Of a stretch of DNA of 19,921 bases, positions 8,175-14,400 are shown one piece after another. Position numbers and translations under genes: made by a program. This DNA is from DASTHS01 sp035718085. Lineage in GTDB: Bacteria; Actinomycetota; Acidimicrobiia; Acidimicrobiales; Palsa-688. A model generated the notes under the pieces. It searched no databases, was not told the origin of the DNA, and worked only from the letters and a program-made list of their open reading frames with translations. How positions within the stretch are numbered: position 1 is the first letter of the stretch; each line of letters starts with the position of its first letter. The DNA is taken from NCBI GenBank assembly GCA_035718085.1, contig DASTHS010000168.1, positions 1-19,921 of the forward strand, in the 5' to 3' direction.

Positions 8175-9142
8175 CCCGCCCGCTGCTCGTCGCCCTCCGG
8201 CCCCTCGGCCTCGGTGACCACCTGACCGGGCTGCCGGCGTTGCGGGCGCTGGCCGACGCCTTCCCCGACCACCGCCGGGTGCTGGCCACCTCGGCGGCCA
8301 TGGTGCCCCTGGCCCGCCACACCGGGGCCGTCGACGCGGTCACCCCGGCACAGCCCCTCGCCCCACTCGACCCAGCGCTGACCCGGCCCGACGTGGCCGT
8401 CGACCTGCACGGTCGAGGCCCCGCGTCGCAGCGGGTGCTGCTCGCCCTGGCGCCGCGGCGCCTGGTGAGCTTCGCCTGCCCGGAGGTCCCCGAGACGGCG
8501 GGGGGCGCCCCCTGGTGGCCCGAGGAGCACGAGGTGGCCCGTTGGTGCCGCATGCTCGACCACGCCGGCATCCCCGCAGACCCGACCCGCCTCGACGTCG
8601 ACCCGCCGGTCGTGGCCGTGCCGCCGGCCGCCCGCGGGGCCGTGCTGGTGCACGTCGGTGCCGCCGCCCCCGGCCGCCGCTGGCCGCCGGAACGCTTCGC
8701 CGCCGTGGCTCGAGCGCTCGTCGCCGCAGGCGACCGGGTCGTGGTGACCGGCGGCCCGCTGGAGGTCGCCGCCGCCACAGCAGTGGCCGAGGGTGCCGGC
8801 CTGCCGGCCGACCACGTGCTCACCGCCCTCGACCTGCTCTCCCTGGTGGCGACGGTGGCGGCGGCCGCGGCCGTGGTGGTGGGCGACACCGGCGTGGCGC
8901 ACGTCGCCACCGCCGTGGGCACCCCCTCGGTCGTGCTGTTCGGGCCGATCCCGCCGGCCGAGTGGGGGCCGCCGGCCGACCGGCCGTGGCACCGTGCGTT
9001 GTGGGCCGGCCGCCGCGGCGACCCGCACGGCGTCGACCTCGACCCGGGGCTGCTCGCGCTGACGCCCCAGCAGGTGCTCGCCGCCCTCGACGGCGTCCGT
9101 CGGGCGGCCGCCGCCCCGGTGGGCGGGGTCCCGGCGCCGTGA
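8171..9142 (+). CDS. Second glycosyltransferase family 9 (heptosyltransferase-like)
   Basis: A 323-residue GT9 protein, shorter than the first (342) and distinct in sequence. N-terminal LRPLGLGDHLTGLPALRAL is the GT9 acceptor-side opening; the C-terminal domain has VLVHVGAAAPGRRWPPERFA and the donor site GDTGVAHVATAVGTPSVVLFG. It lacks the C-terminal Cys cluster of the other GT9. GTG at 8171 was chosen because it overlaps the hldE stop (GTGA) and is followed directly by the conserved first strand. Being immediately downstream of hldE, it probably uses ADP-heptose. Two GT9 enzymes suggest at least two heptose, or heptose-like, transfers. Confidence 0.9.
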   Translation: MTRPLLVALRPLGLGDHLTGLPALRALADAFPDHRRVLATSAAMVPLARHTGAVDAVTPAQPLAPLDPALTRPDVAVDLHGRGPASQRVLLALAPRRLVSFACPEVPETAGGAPWWPEEHEVARWCRMLDHAGIPADPTRLDVDPPVVAVPPAARGAVLVHVGAAAPGRRWPPERFAAVARALVAAGDRVVVTGGPLEVAAATAVAEGAGLPADHVLTALDLLSLVATVAAAAAVVVGDTGVAHVATAVGTPSVVLFGPIPPAEWGPPADRPWHRALWAGRRGDPHGVDLDPGLLALTPQQVLAALDGVRRAAAAPVGGVPAP

Positions 9143-10059
9143 GCGACCAGCGCGCCACCGTGGTGGTCATCACCTGGAACCGACGCGACGAGGTGCTCGC
9201 CACCCTCGACCGGCTGGCCGTGCTGCCCGAACAGCCACCGGTGATCGTCGTCGACAACGGGTCGGTCGACGGCACCTCGATCGCCGTCCGCTCCCGCCAC
9301 CCCGGGGTCCGCCTCGTGACCCTTCCGCGCAACGAGGGCGCCGCCGCCCGCAACGCCGGGGTGGCGCTGGCCGCCACCCCCTACGTGGCGTTCAACGACG
9401 ACGACACGTGGTGGGCGCCCGGGTCGCTGGCCACGGCCGCCGACGTGCTCGACGCCTGCCCCCGCCTCGCCGTGCTCACCGCCCACATCCGCGTCGAGCC
9501 CGGCGGCGTCGACGACCCCATCTGCGCGGAGATCGCCGCCTCCGAGCTGCGCCGCCCGCCCGACGTGCCCGGGCACCCGCTGCTCAGCTTCCTGGCCGGC
9601 GCGTCGATGGTGCGCCGCTCGGCGTTCAGCGCCGCCGGCGGCTTCGAACCCCGCCTGTTCCTGGGCGGCGAGGAAGAGCTGCTCGGCGCCGACCTGGTGT
9701 CGGCCGGCTGGGCCATGACCTACCTCCCCGAGGCGGTCATCCACCACCAGGCGTCGGTCGCCCGCGACGCCGAGGAGCGGCTGCGCCTCGGCATCCGCAA
9801 CACCATGTGGTCGACGTGGTTGCGCCGGCCGCTGCCGGCGGCGCTGCGTCGGAGCGCCTGGATGCTCCGCCGCTTCCCGGCCGCGCCGGTCACGGTGCGA
9901 GGCCTCGCCGCCGCCGCCGGCGGTGCACCCATGGTGCACGCCTGGCGGCGGCCGGTGCCCCCGGCGATCGACGACGGCCTGCGCACCCTGGAGCGCCAGC
10001 AACGGCGGTCGACCGCCCGCCGCTATCGGGTGGCGCCCGGCGGCGACGACCGCGGGTAG
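9139..10059 (+). CDS. GT2 family glycosyltransferase
   Basis: A 306-residue GT-A glycosyltransferase, rhamnosyltransferase/WcaA style. TVVVITWNRRDEVLATLDRL opens the nucleotide-binding domain, VVDNGSVDGT follows, and AFNDDDTWW is the metal-binding DXD region at about residues 88-97. The catalytic-base region is LGGEEELLGADL at about 174-185. The C-terminus is Arg-rich with no clear transmembrane segment; amphipathic membrane attachment is possible. The start GTG overlaps the upstream stop (GTGA). It is the last gene of the operon: its TAG ends one base before the stop of the opposing sigma-factor gene, leaving no room for a separate terminator. Substrate unknown. Confidence 0.9.
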   Translation: MSDQRATVVVITWNRRDEVLATLDRLAVLPEQPPVIVVDNGSVDGTSIAVRSRHPGVRLVTLPRNEGAAARNAGVALAATPYVAFNDDDTWWAPGSLATAADVLDACPRLAVLTAHIRVEPGGVDDPICAEIAASELRRPPDVPGHPLLSFLAGASMVRRSAFSAAGGFEPRLFLGGEEELLGADLVSAGWAMTYLPEAVIHHQASVARDAEERLRLGIRNTMWSTWLRRPLPAALRRSAWMLRRFPAAPVTVRGLAAAAGGAPMVHAWRRPVPPAIDDGLRTLERQQRRSTARRYRVAPGGDDRG

Positions 10060-10060
10060 A

Positions 10061-10867
10061 TCAGGCGTCGACGAGCTGGGCGCGCAGCGAGTCGAGGATG
10101 CGGTGCAGCAGCCGCGACACCTGCATCTGGCTGACCCCGATGCGGTCGGCCACGCGCTGCTGGGTCCAGCCCTCGAAGAACAACAGGTTGATGATCAGCT
10201 GCTCGCGCTGGTCGAGGGTGGGCAGCAGCTCACGCAGGCGCTGACGGTCGAGCGCCTGCTCGTAGGCGTCGCCGTCGGCGGTGAGCTCGTCGATCGGCGC
10301 CGGTGACCCGTCGCCCGGCGGGGTGTCCAGGCTCGACGGCCAGAAGCTGCGGCCGGCCTCGATGGCCTCGAGCACCTCTTCCTCGGACACCCGCAGGCTG
10401 GCGGCCAGCTCCGGGATGGTGGCCGGTCGCCCCAGGTCCTGCTCCAGCTGCTCCGACGCCCGCTTGAAGGCCAGGTAGGTCTCCTGGGTGCGCCGGGGCA
10501 CCCGCATCACCCACGAGTGGTCGCGGAAGTAGCGCTTCAGCTCCCCGAGGATCGACGTGGTCGCGTAGGTGGAGAAGCTGGCGCCGTTGGTCTCGTCGAA
10601 GCGGCGCGACACCTTCACCAGCGCCAGCATGGCCACCTGCTCGAGGTCGTCGATCGCCTCGCCGCGATAGGCGAAGCGGCGGGCCAGGGCCCGGGCCAGG
10701 CCCAGGTGGCCGCGGATCAGGGCCTCCTGGTCGGGGGTGAGCTCGGGCACCCGTTCCCCGCCGGCTGCGGCCGGGTCGGCCGTGGCGGTCCCGGCGGCGA
10801 CCGGGGGCTGCTGGTCGGTCTGATCGGCGGTGCTGCGCCGGCGGGGCGTGGTGCGGGTCGTGGGCAT
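10061..10867 (-). CDS. RNA polymerase sigma factor, SigB/SigF/SigG family (sigma-70 group 3)
   Basis: A 268-residue sigma factor of the general-stress/sporulation type. Region 2 contains DDLEQVAMLALVKVSRRFD and SFSTYATTSILGELKRYFRD, followed by the W-VMRVPRR segment characteristic of SigB/SigF. Region 3 has RPATIPELAASLRVSEEEV, and region 4 ends in a helix-turn-helix, WTQQRVADRIGVSQMQVSRL. The ATG at 10867 was chosen because a full AGGAGGT stands 10 bases upstream (10878-10884 on the + strand) and the resulting length fits the family; longer in-frame starts at 10900 and 10999 lack such a site. No anti-sigma or anti-anti-sigma gene is adjacent, which is unusual for this group, so control of activity must be encoded elsewhere. 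The regulon cannot be inferred, although a SigB-like promoter upstream may mean autoregulation. Confidence 0.93.
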   Translation of the reverse strand: MPTTRTTPRRRSTADQTDQQPPVAAGTATADPAAAGGERVPELTPDQEALIRGHLGLARALARRFAYRGEAIDDLEQVAMLALVKVSRRFDETNGASFSTYATTSILGELKRYFRDHSWVMRVPRRTQETYLAFKRASEQLEQDLGRPATIPELAASLRVSEEEVLEAIEAGRSFWPSSLDTPPGDGSPAPIDELTADGDAYEQALDRQRLRELLPTLDQREQLIINLLFFEGWTQQRVADRIGVSQMQVSRLLHRILDSLRAQLVDA

Positions 10868-10877
10868 GCGGTGGGCG

Positions 10878-10884
10878 ACCTCCT
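10878..10884 (-). promoter_or_regulatory. Shine-Dalgarno site deciding the sigma-factor start
   Basis: On the minus strand this reads AGGAGGT, an almost perfect anti-16S match, 10 bases before the ATG at 10867. It is the strongest ribosome binding site in the region and argues against the in-frame starts at 10900 and 10999. Confidence 0.75.
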
Positions 10885-10907
10885 CGGCGGCGTCGTGCAT
10901 CTGCTCG

Positions 10908-10928
10908 GCGGGGGGTCGCTCCCCCCGC
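10908..10928. promoter_or_regulatory. Perfect GC hairpin in the sigma-factor leader
   Basis: Arms GCGGGGGG (10908-10915) and CCCCCCGC (10921-10928) pair perfectly around the 5-base loop TCGCT. It lies 41 bases upstream of the sigma-factor ATG, between the possible SigB-type promoter and the ribosome binding site, so it would fold in the mRNA leader. There is no T tract, so it is not a typical intrinsic terminator. Confidence 0.55.
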
Positions 10929-11006
10929 GCGCGGCGGCTGATCCGTGGACGTCGCCGCCGGTGAGGCCCGCATGAACATCCGCCGTGCGAGCCCGACATG
11001 TCCGAT

Positions 11007-11032
11007 GTTCCCGGTGACGCCGCGTCGCAACC
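11007..11032 (-). promoter_or_regulatory. Possible SigB/SigF-type promoter for the sigma-factor gene
   Basis: On the minus strand GGTT (11029-11032), a 16-base spacer and GGGAAC (11007-11012) approximate the actinobacterial SigB consensus GNNT-N14-16-GGGTAC/T, with one mismatch in the -10. Transcription would start near 11000 and leave a leader of about 130 bases. Autoregulation is common in this sigma group. Matches to so short a consensus can be chance. Confidence 0.35.
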
Positions 11033-11060
11033 CTCTCGGGCGTCGGGAGGCGGCGGCGAT

Positions 11061-11066
11061 TACGGT
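11061..11066 (+). promoter_or_regulatory. -10-like element (TACGGT) before the amidase gene
   Basis: TACGGT fits the actinobacterial TANNNT -10 pattern and ends 7 bases before the GTG at 11074, the spacing expected for a leaderless transcript starting at the codon. No good -35 is visible at the matching distance. The identical hexamer stands in the same position before the MFS gene at 14401. Confidence 0.4.
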
Positions 11067-11073
11067 GCGCGGC

Positions 11074-12522
11074 GTGCGGAGCGCGCTGGCGGGTGCAGGG
11101 GCCGTGGTGGCGGTGACGGTGGCGGCGCTGGTCGCCCCCCGGGGCGGGAGCGTGGCCGACGGGGCCGCCCAGGCGCCCGCCGCCGCGGTGGCCGGCCGCC
11201 TGGCCTCGGCGACCGGCGGCCCGCAGGTGCCGGTCGCCGCCGCCGCCACCCGCGACGGCCGCGGGTTCTGGGTGGCGTCGACCGACGGCGCGGTGGTCGC
11301 CGAGGGCGACGCGCAGGGCCACGGCGACGCCTCCGCCACCGCGCTGGCCGCCCCGGTCGTGAGCATCGCCGCCACGCCGACCGGCGGCGGCTACTGGCTG
11401 CTCGGGGGTGACGGCGGGGTGTTCAGCTACGGCGACGCCGCGTACCACGGTTCCACCGTGGCGATGACGCTGGCCGCACCCGCCCTGCAGGTCGTCGCCA
11501 CCGCCGACGGCGGCGGCTACTGGTTCGTGGCGCGCGACGGTGGCGTGTTCAGCTTCGGCGACGCCCGCTTCTTCGGGTCGACCGGCGCCACCCGCCTCAA
11601 CCAGCCCGTCGTCGGCATGGCCGCCACCCCTGACGGCGGGGGCTACTGGCTGGTCGCGCGCGACGGTGGGGTGTTCGCCTTCGGCGACGCCCGCTTCCTC
11701 GGCGCCCCCGCATCGGGCCACCCGTCGGCCCCGGCCATCGGGATGGTTGCCACCGGCGACGGCGGCGGCTACTGGGTGGTGCTGGCCGACGGGTCGGTGC
11801 TGCCCTTCGGCGACGCCCCGGCGACGGGCACGCCGATCCCGAGCACCGCGTGGTCGCTGGTCGGCCAGGTCGTCACCGTCGATCCCGGCCACAACGGGGG
11901 CAACGCCGGCGACCCGTCCGCCATCGACGCGCCGGTGCCGTCCGGCCTCGGGCAGACCAAGGCGTGCGACACCGTCGGTGCCAGCACCGACGCCGGCTAC
12001 CCCGAGCACGCCTTCACCTTCGACCTGTCCACCCGCCTGGCGACCGAGCTGCGCCAGCGTGGGGCGACGGTCGTGCTGACCCGGCCCGACGACACCGGCG
12101 TCGGGCCCTGCGTCGACCGGCGAGCCGAGATCGGCAACCAGGCCGGCTCCGACGCCGCCATCTCGGTGCACGGCGACGGCGGCCCCCCGGGGGGCCGGGG
12201 CTACGCCGTGCTCGAGCCGGACCCCTCGTCGAGCGCCGACCCGGCGGCCGCCCGGGCGTCGGCCCCCCTCGGCAGCGACGTGGCCGCCGCCCTGCAGGAC
12301 GGGACCCCGCTTCCCCCGTCGACCTACGACGGCTCGGGCGGCATCGACGTGCGCAGCGACCTCGGCGGCCTCAACCTCTCGACCGTGCCGAAGGTGCTCG
12401 TCGAGGTCGGCAACATGCGCAACGCCACCGACGCCGGCCTCGAGACGGCCCCCGCCTTCCGCCAGCAGGCCGCCGTCGCCCTCGCCGACGGGCTGTCGAC
12501 GTTCCTCGTCGGCGGGTCCTGA
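11074..12522 (+). CDS. Secreted N-acetylmuramoyl-L-alanine amidase (Amidase_3) with five N-terminal 42-residue repeats
   Basis: A 482-residue exported cell-wall hydrolase that would cut the bond between N-acetylmuramic acid and L-alanine in peptidoglycan. Residues 1-34 look like a signal peptide (MRSALAGAGAVVAVTVAALVA, then an Ala-rich cleavage region). Residues 51-260 are five GGGYW...DGGVF.FGDA repeats. Residues about 265-480 are Amidase_3, with zinc ligands His273 (VDPGHNGG), Glu311 and His366 (SVHGDGG), and catalytic Glu444 (LVEVGNM). The start is uncertain. GTG 11074 follows a -10-like TACGGT by 7 bases, GTG 11065 has GGGAGG but 14 bases away, and ATG 10972 has GGTGAGG close by. Codons between 10972 and 11064 include many A/T-ending ones unlike the rest, so that stretch is probably non-coding. 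The gene is divergent from the sigma factor. Confidence 0.9.
   Translation: MRSALAGAGAVVAVTVAALVAPRGGSVADGAAQAPAAAVAGRLASATGGPQVPVAAAATRDGRGFWVASTDGAVVAEGDAQGHGDASATALAAPVVSIAATPTGGGYWLLGGDGGVFSYGDAAYHGSTVAMTLAAPALQVVATADGGGYWFVARDGGVFSFGDARFFGSTGATRLNQPVVGMAATPDGGGYWLVARDGGVFAFGDARFLGAPASGHPSAPAIGMVATGDGGGYWVVLADGSVLPFGDAPATGTPIPSTAWSLVGQVVTVDPGHNGGNAGDPSAIDAPVPSGLGQTKACDTVGASTDAGYPEHAFTFDLSTRLATELRQRGATVVLTRPDDTGVGPCVDRRAEIGNQAGSDAAISVHGDGGPPGGRGYAVLEPDPSSSADPAAARASAPLGSDVAAALQDGTPLPPSTYDGSGGIDVRSDLGGLNLSTVPKVLVEVGNMRNATDAGLETAPAFRQQAAVALADGLSTFLVGGS
11224..11853 (+). repeat. Five in-frame 126-bp repeats encoding 42-residue units
   Basis: The invariant Trp codons lie at 11269, 11395, 11521, 11647 and 11773, exactly 126 bases apart with no insertion or deletion. 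Units 2-5 keep GGGYW and FGDA or YGDA; units 3 and 4 are most alike (VARDGGVF.FGDARF.G). Unit 1 is degenerate (GRGFW, EGDA). The regular Gly/Asp/aromatic pattern suggests beta-propeller blades or similar beta repeats; five blades is inference. Confidence 0.85.
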
Positions 12523-12546
12523 GCGCCCTCGCCCAGCGACCCGGGG

Positions 12547-12564
12547 CGCCGCCGGCGGGCGGCG
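12547..12564 (+). terminator. Perfect GC hairpin downstream of the amidase gene
   Basis: Arms CGCCGCC (12547-12553) and GGCGGCG (12558-12564) pair around a GGCG loop, 24 bases after the amidase stop. No T tract follows, which is common for actinobacterial terminator-like hairpins. A terminator role is inferred from position only. Confidence 0.45.
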
Positions 12565-12580
12565 AGCGACGTGCGGGCCC

Positions 12581-12595
12581 GTGACGGGGCGTCAC
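12581..12595. promoter_or_regulatory. Inverted repeat GTGACG-GGG-CGTCAC upstream of the alcohol dehydrogenase
   Basis: A perfect 6-bp inverted repeat with a 3-base centre lies 70 bases before the dehydrogenase GTG, followed by an AT-richer TAGTAGAAC (12602-12610) that could belong to a promoter -10 region. It could be an operator or a small hairpin. No regulator can be assigned. Confidence 0.4.
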
Positions 12596-12665
12596 CGGTC
12601 GTAGTAGAACGCTCGCACCAGCGGCGCAGCGCGCGCCGACGACGGAGCTGACCCGAGGGGGAGCC

Positions 12666-13781
12666 GTGAAGACCAAGGCCGCGATCATGTGGGAGTACGG
12701 GAACGACTGGAGCGTCGAGGAGATCGACCTCGACCCGCCGAAGGAGAAGGAGGTGCTCGTCCGCATCGTCGGGTCGGGCCTGTGCCACTCCGACGAGCAC
12801 GTGCTCACCGGCGACCTGCCCTTCCCGCTGCCCATGATCGGGGGCCACGAGGGTGCCGGCGTGGTCGAGGAGGTCGGCGCCCACGTCGACTGGCTCAAGC
12901 CGGGCGACCACGTGGTGTTCGGGTTCATCCCCAGCTGCGGGCGCTGCCCCAGCTGCGCCACCGGCCACGAGAACCTCTGCGACCTCGGGGCGCTGATGGC
13001 GCTCGGCATGCAGCCGCAGGACCAGACCTCCCGCCACCACGCCAGGGGTCAGGACCTGACCTTGATGTGCCTGCTCGGCGCCTTCGCCGAGCGCACGGTG
13101 GTCAACGAGGCCAGCTGCATCAAGATCGAGGACGACATCCCCCTCGACAAGGCCTGCCTGCTGGGCTGCGGCGTGGTGACCGGCTGGGGTTCGGCGGTGT
13201 ACGCGGCGGAGACCAAGGCCGGTGACGACGTGGCGGTGATCGGCATCGGCGGCATCGGCATCAACGCCGTGCAGGGCGCCCGCATGGCCGGCGCCCGGCA
13301 CATCTTCGCCATCGACCCCGTCGAGCTCAAGCGGGAGAAGGCCCTGCAGATGGGGGCGACGCACGCCTTCGCCTCGGTCGAGGAGGCCCAGGCCCAGATC
13401 GGGGACATCACCTGGGGCCGCAACGCCAACAAGGTGATCATGACCATGGGCTTCGGGCAGGGCGACATGATCGCCCAGGCCATGTCGATCACGGCCAAGC
13501 GGGGCCGGGTCGTGGTCACCAACCTGCACGGGGCCACCGAGGCGCAGGTCGGGCTGTCGGCGCTCGACCTCACGCTCATGGAGAAGCAGCTGGTCGGCTC
13601 GCTGTTCGGCTCTGCCAACCCCCGCTCCGACATCCCCCGGCTGCTCGACTTGTACCGGGCCGGGCAGCTGAAGCTCGACGAGCTGGTCACGAGCACCTAT
13701 GCCCTGAGCGACATCAACACCGGCTACCAGGACATGCGCGACGGCAAGAACCTCCGCGGGGTCATCACCTCCTTCGACTGA
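12666..13781 (+). CDS. NDMA-dependent alcohol dehydrogenase (zinc MDR family)
   Basis: A 371-residue medium-chain zinc alcohol dehydrogenase that matches the NDMA-dependent (nicotinoprotein) actinobacterial subfamily in length and N-terminal style (MKTKAAIMWEYGNDWSVEEI). Such enzymes hold NAD(H) tightly and need an external electron carrier, thought to be mycofactocin. Catalytic zinc ligands are Cys40, the His61-Glu62 region and Cys168. The structural zinc lobe is Cys91-x2-Cys94-x2-Cys97-x7-Cys105. The Rossmann motif GIGGIG begins at about residue 193. GTG at 12666 is preceded by the purine-rich GAGGGGGAG (12655-12663). Its A/T-ending codon use is low, like its neighbours. No mycofactocin genes are in the window. 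The substrate (simple alcohols or aldehydes) is not evident. Confidence 0.9.
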   Translation: MKTKAAIMWEYGNDWSVEEIDLDPPKEKEVLVRIVGSGLCHSDEHVLTGDLPFPLPMIGGHEGAGVVEEVGAHVDWLKPGDHVVFGFIPSCGRCPSCATGHENLCDLGALMALGMQPQDQTSRHHARGQDLTLMCLLGAFAERTVVNEASCIKIEDDIPLDKACLLGCGVVTGWGSAVYAAETKAGDDVAVIGIGGIGINAVQGARMAGARHIFAIDPVELKREKALQMGATHAFASVEEAQAQIGDITWGRNANKVIMTMGFGQGDMIAQAMSITAKRGRVVVTNLHGATEAQVGLSALDLTLMEKQLVGSLFGSANPRSDIPRLLDLYRAGQLKLDELVTSTYALSDINTGYQDMRDGKNLRGVITSFD

Positions 13782-13803
13782 CCCGCCACGGGGAGGGCGG
13801 CGG

Positions 13804-13843
13804 GGAAGTCGCCGGGTGGCGTGGACACGGCCCGGCGACTTCC
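13804..13843. terminator. Bidirectional terminator-like hairpin between convergent genes
   Basis: Arms GGAAGTCGCCGGG (13804-13816) and CCCGGCGACTTCC (13831-13843) are perfectly complementary over 13 bp. The 14-base loop has a small nested pair CGTG/CACG (13820-13829). It stands between the stop of the alcohol dehydrogenase (+) and the stop of the HxlR gene (-), where a shared transcription stop is expected. There is no T tract on either side. Confidence 0.7.
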
Positions 13844-13861
13844 TCCCGCTCGGCAGCCCGC

Positions 13862-14347
13862 TCAGGCCGGCTGCAGCCGGGCGGGGCCCGGAGCGGCGGG
13901 GCGCCCCGGTCCCGGCATCACCTTCACGTCGCGCGGGCCGAGCGGCTCCCCGCACACCGAGCACGTGGGCACGGCGTCGCAGACGTGGCCGCAGCCGCTG
14001 CGGTGGGTCATCTGCACCGGCGGCCCGCCAGGGGCGGCGTGGCGGTCGCCCCACTGGCGCATGGCGGTGAGCACCGGCCACAGGTCACGGCCCTTGTCGG
14101 TCAGGCGGTAGTCGTGGCGCAGTGGGCGCTCGCTGTAGGGGACCTTGGCGAGCACGCCGGCCTCCACCAGGCGGGCCAGGCGCTGGGTGAGGACGTTGCG
14201 GGAGATGCCGAGGCGTTGCTGGAACTCGTCGAAGCGGCTGTAGCCGAGGAAGGCGTCGCGCACGACCAGCATCGACCACCACTCGCCGACCACCTCGAGG
14301 CACTGGGCCACCGAGCAGTCCATGTCGGCGAAGCTCTTGTGCTCCAT
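13862..14347 (-). CDS. HxlR-family winged-helix transcriptional regulator
   Basis: A 161-residue DNA-binding regulator. Residues about 11-105 are the HxlR winged helix: CSVAQCLEVVGEWWSMLVVR, FDEFQQRLGISRNVLTQRL (recognition helix) and DYRLTDKGRDLWPVLTAM (wing and dimer helix). It has Cys11 and Cys16 near the N-terminus, where redox-sensing HxlR proteins carry their reactive Cys. A C-terminal extension contains Cys119-x3-Cys123-x5-Cys129-x2-Cys132, a zinc-ribbon-like knuckle not present in minimal HxlR proteins (about 110-120 residues). HxlR proteins often sense quinones, aldehydes or other electrophiles. It is divergent from an MFS pump and shares with it a palindrome covering both -35 elements, so it likely controls that pump and itself. 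Its own promoter suggests a leaderless transcript starting at the ATG. Confidence 0.92.
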   Translation of the reverse strand: MEHKSFADMDCSVAQCLEVVGEWWSMLVVRDAFLGYSRFDEFQQRLGISRNVLTQRLARLVEAGVLAKVPYSERPLRHDYRLTDKGRDLWPVLTAMRQWGDRHAAPGGPPVQMTHRSGCGHVCDAVPTCSVCGEPLGPRDVKVMPGPGRPAAPGPARLQPA

Positions 14348-14353
14348 GTCCCG

Positions 14354-14382
14354 ACCCTAGACAGTTGCGTGACGAAACTCAA
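14354..14382 (-). promoter_or_regulatory. Predicted leaderless promoter of the HxlR gene
   Basis: On the minus strand TTGAGT (14377-14382) and TAGGGT (14354-14359) are separated by 17 bases. The -10 ends 6 bases before the ATG at 14347, so transcription should begin at or next to the start codon. The -35 overlaps the palindrome at 14363-14379. Confidence 0.6.
14363..14379. promoter_or_regulatory. 17-bp near-perfect palindrome, likely HxlR operator
   Basis: AGTTGCGTGACGAAACT is symmetric about G14371, with 7 of 8 base pairs complementary (only G14367/A14375 breaks it). It lies midway between the HxlR and MFS start codons and covers the -35 of both predicted promoters, the expected place for a self-regulating repressor site. 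Binding by the adjacent HxlR protein is inference. Confidence 0.6.
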
Positions 14383-14393
14383 GGGCGTACGGT
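14365..14393 (+). promoter_or_regulatory. Predicted leaderless promoter of the DHA2-type MFS gene
   Basis: TTGCGT (14365-14370) and TACGGT (14388-14393) are spaced by 17 bases. The -10 ends 7 bases before the ATG at 14401, leaving no leader and no ribosome binding site, as in many actinobacterial mRNAs. It overlaps the palindrome and the opposing HxlR promoter. Confidence 0.6.
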
Positions 14394-14400
14394 CAGCGCC

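Noticed and set aside
10868..10999. Longer sigma factor starting at 10900 or 10999
   Set aside because: The added residues are Arg/Cys-rich, there is no ribosome binding site before these ATGs, the extension would include the hairpin, and AGGAGGT marks 10867.
10995..11002. Perfect palindrome GACATGTC in the sigma/amidase gap
   Set aside because: Only 8 bp with no extension; too short to distinguish from chance.
10972..11073. Longer amidase starting at ATG 10972
   Set aside because: Third codon positions in this stretch are unusually A/T-rich for this genome and the extension would put about 34 residues before the signal-peptide core. It remains possible because GGTGAGG precedes the ATG.
11224..11853. 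CRISPR-like regular spacing
   Set aside because: The repeats are in frame, degenerate, 126 bp long and encode a conserved protein unit; there is no repeat-spacer alternation.
12666..13781. Mycofactocin cluster around the NDMA-dependent dehydrogenase
   Set aside because: No MftA-MftF-like gene is present on either side within the window.
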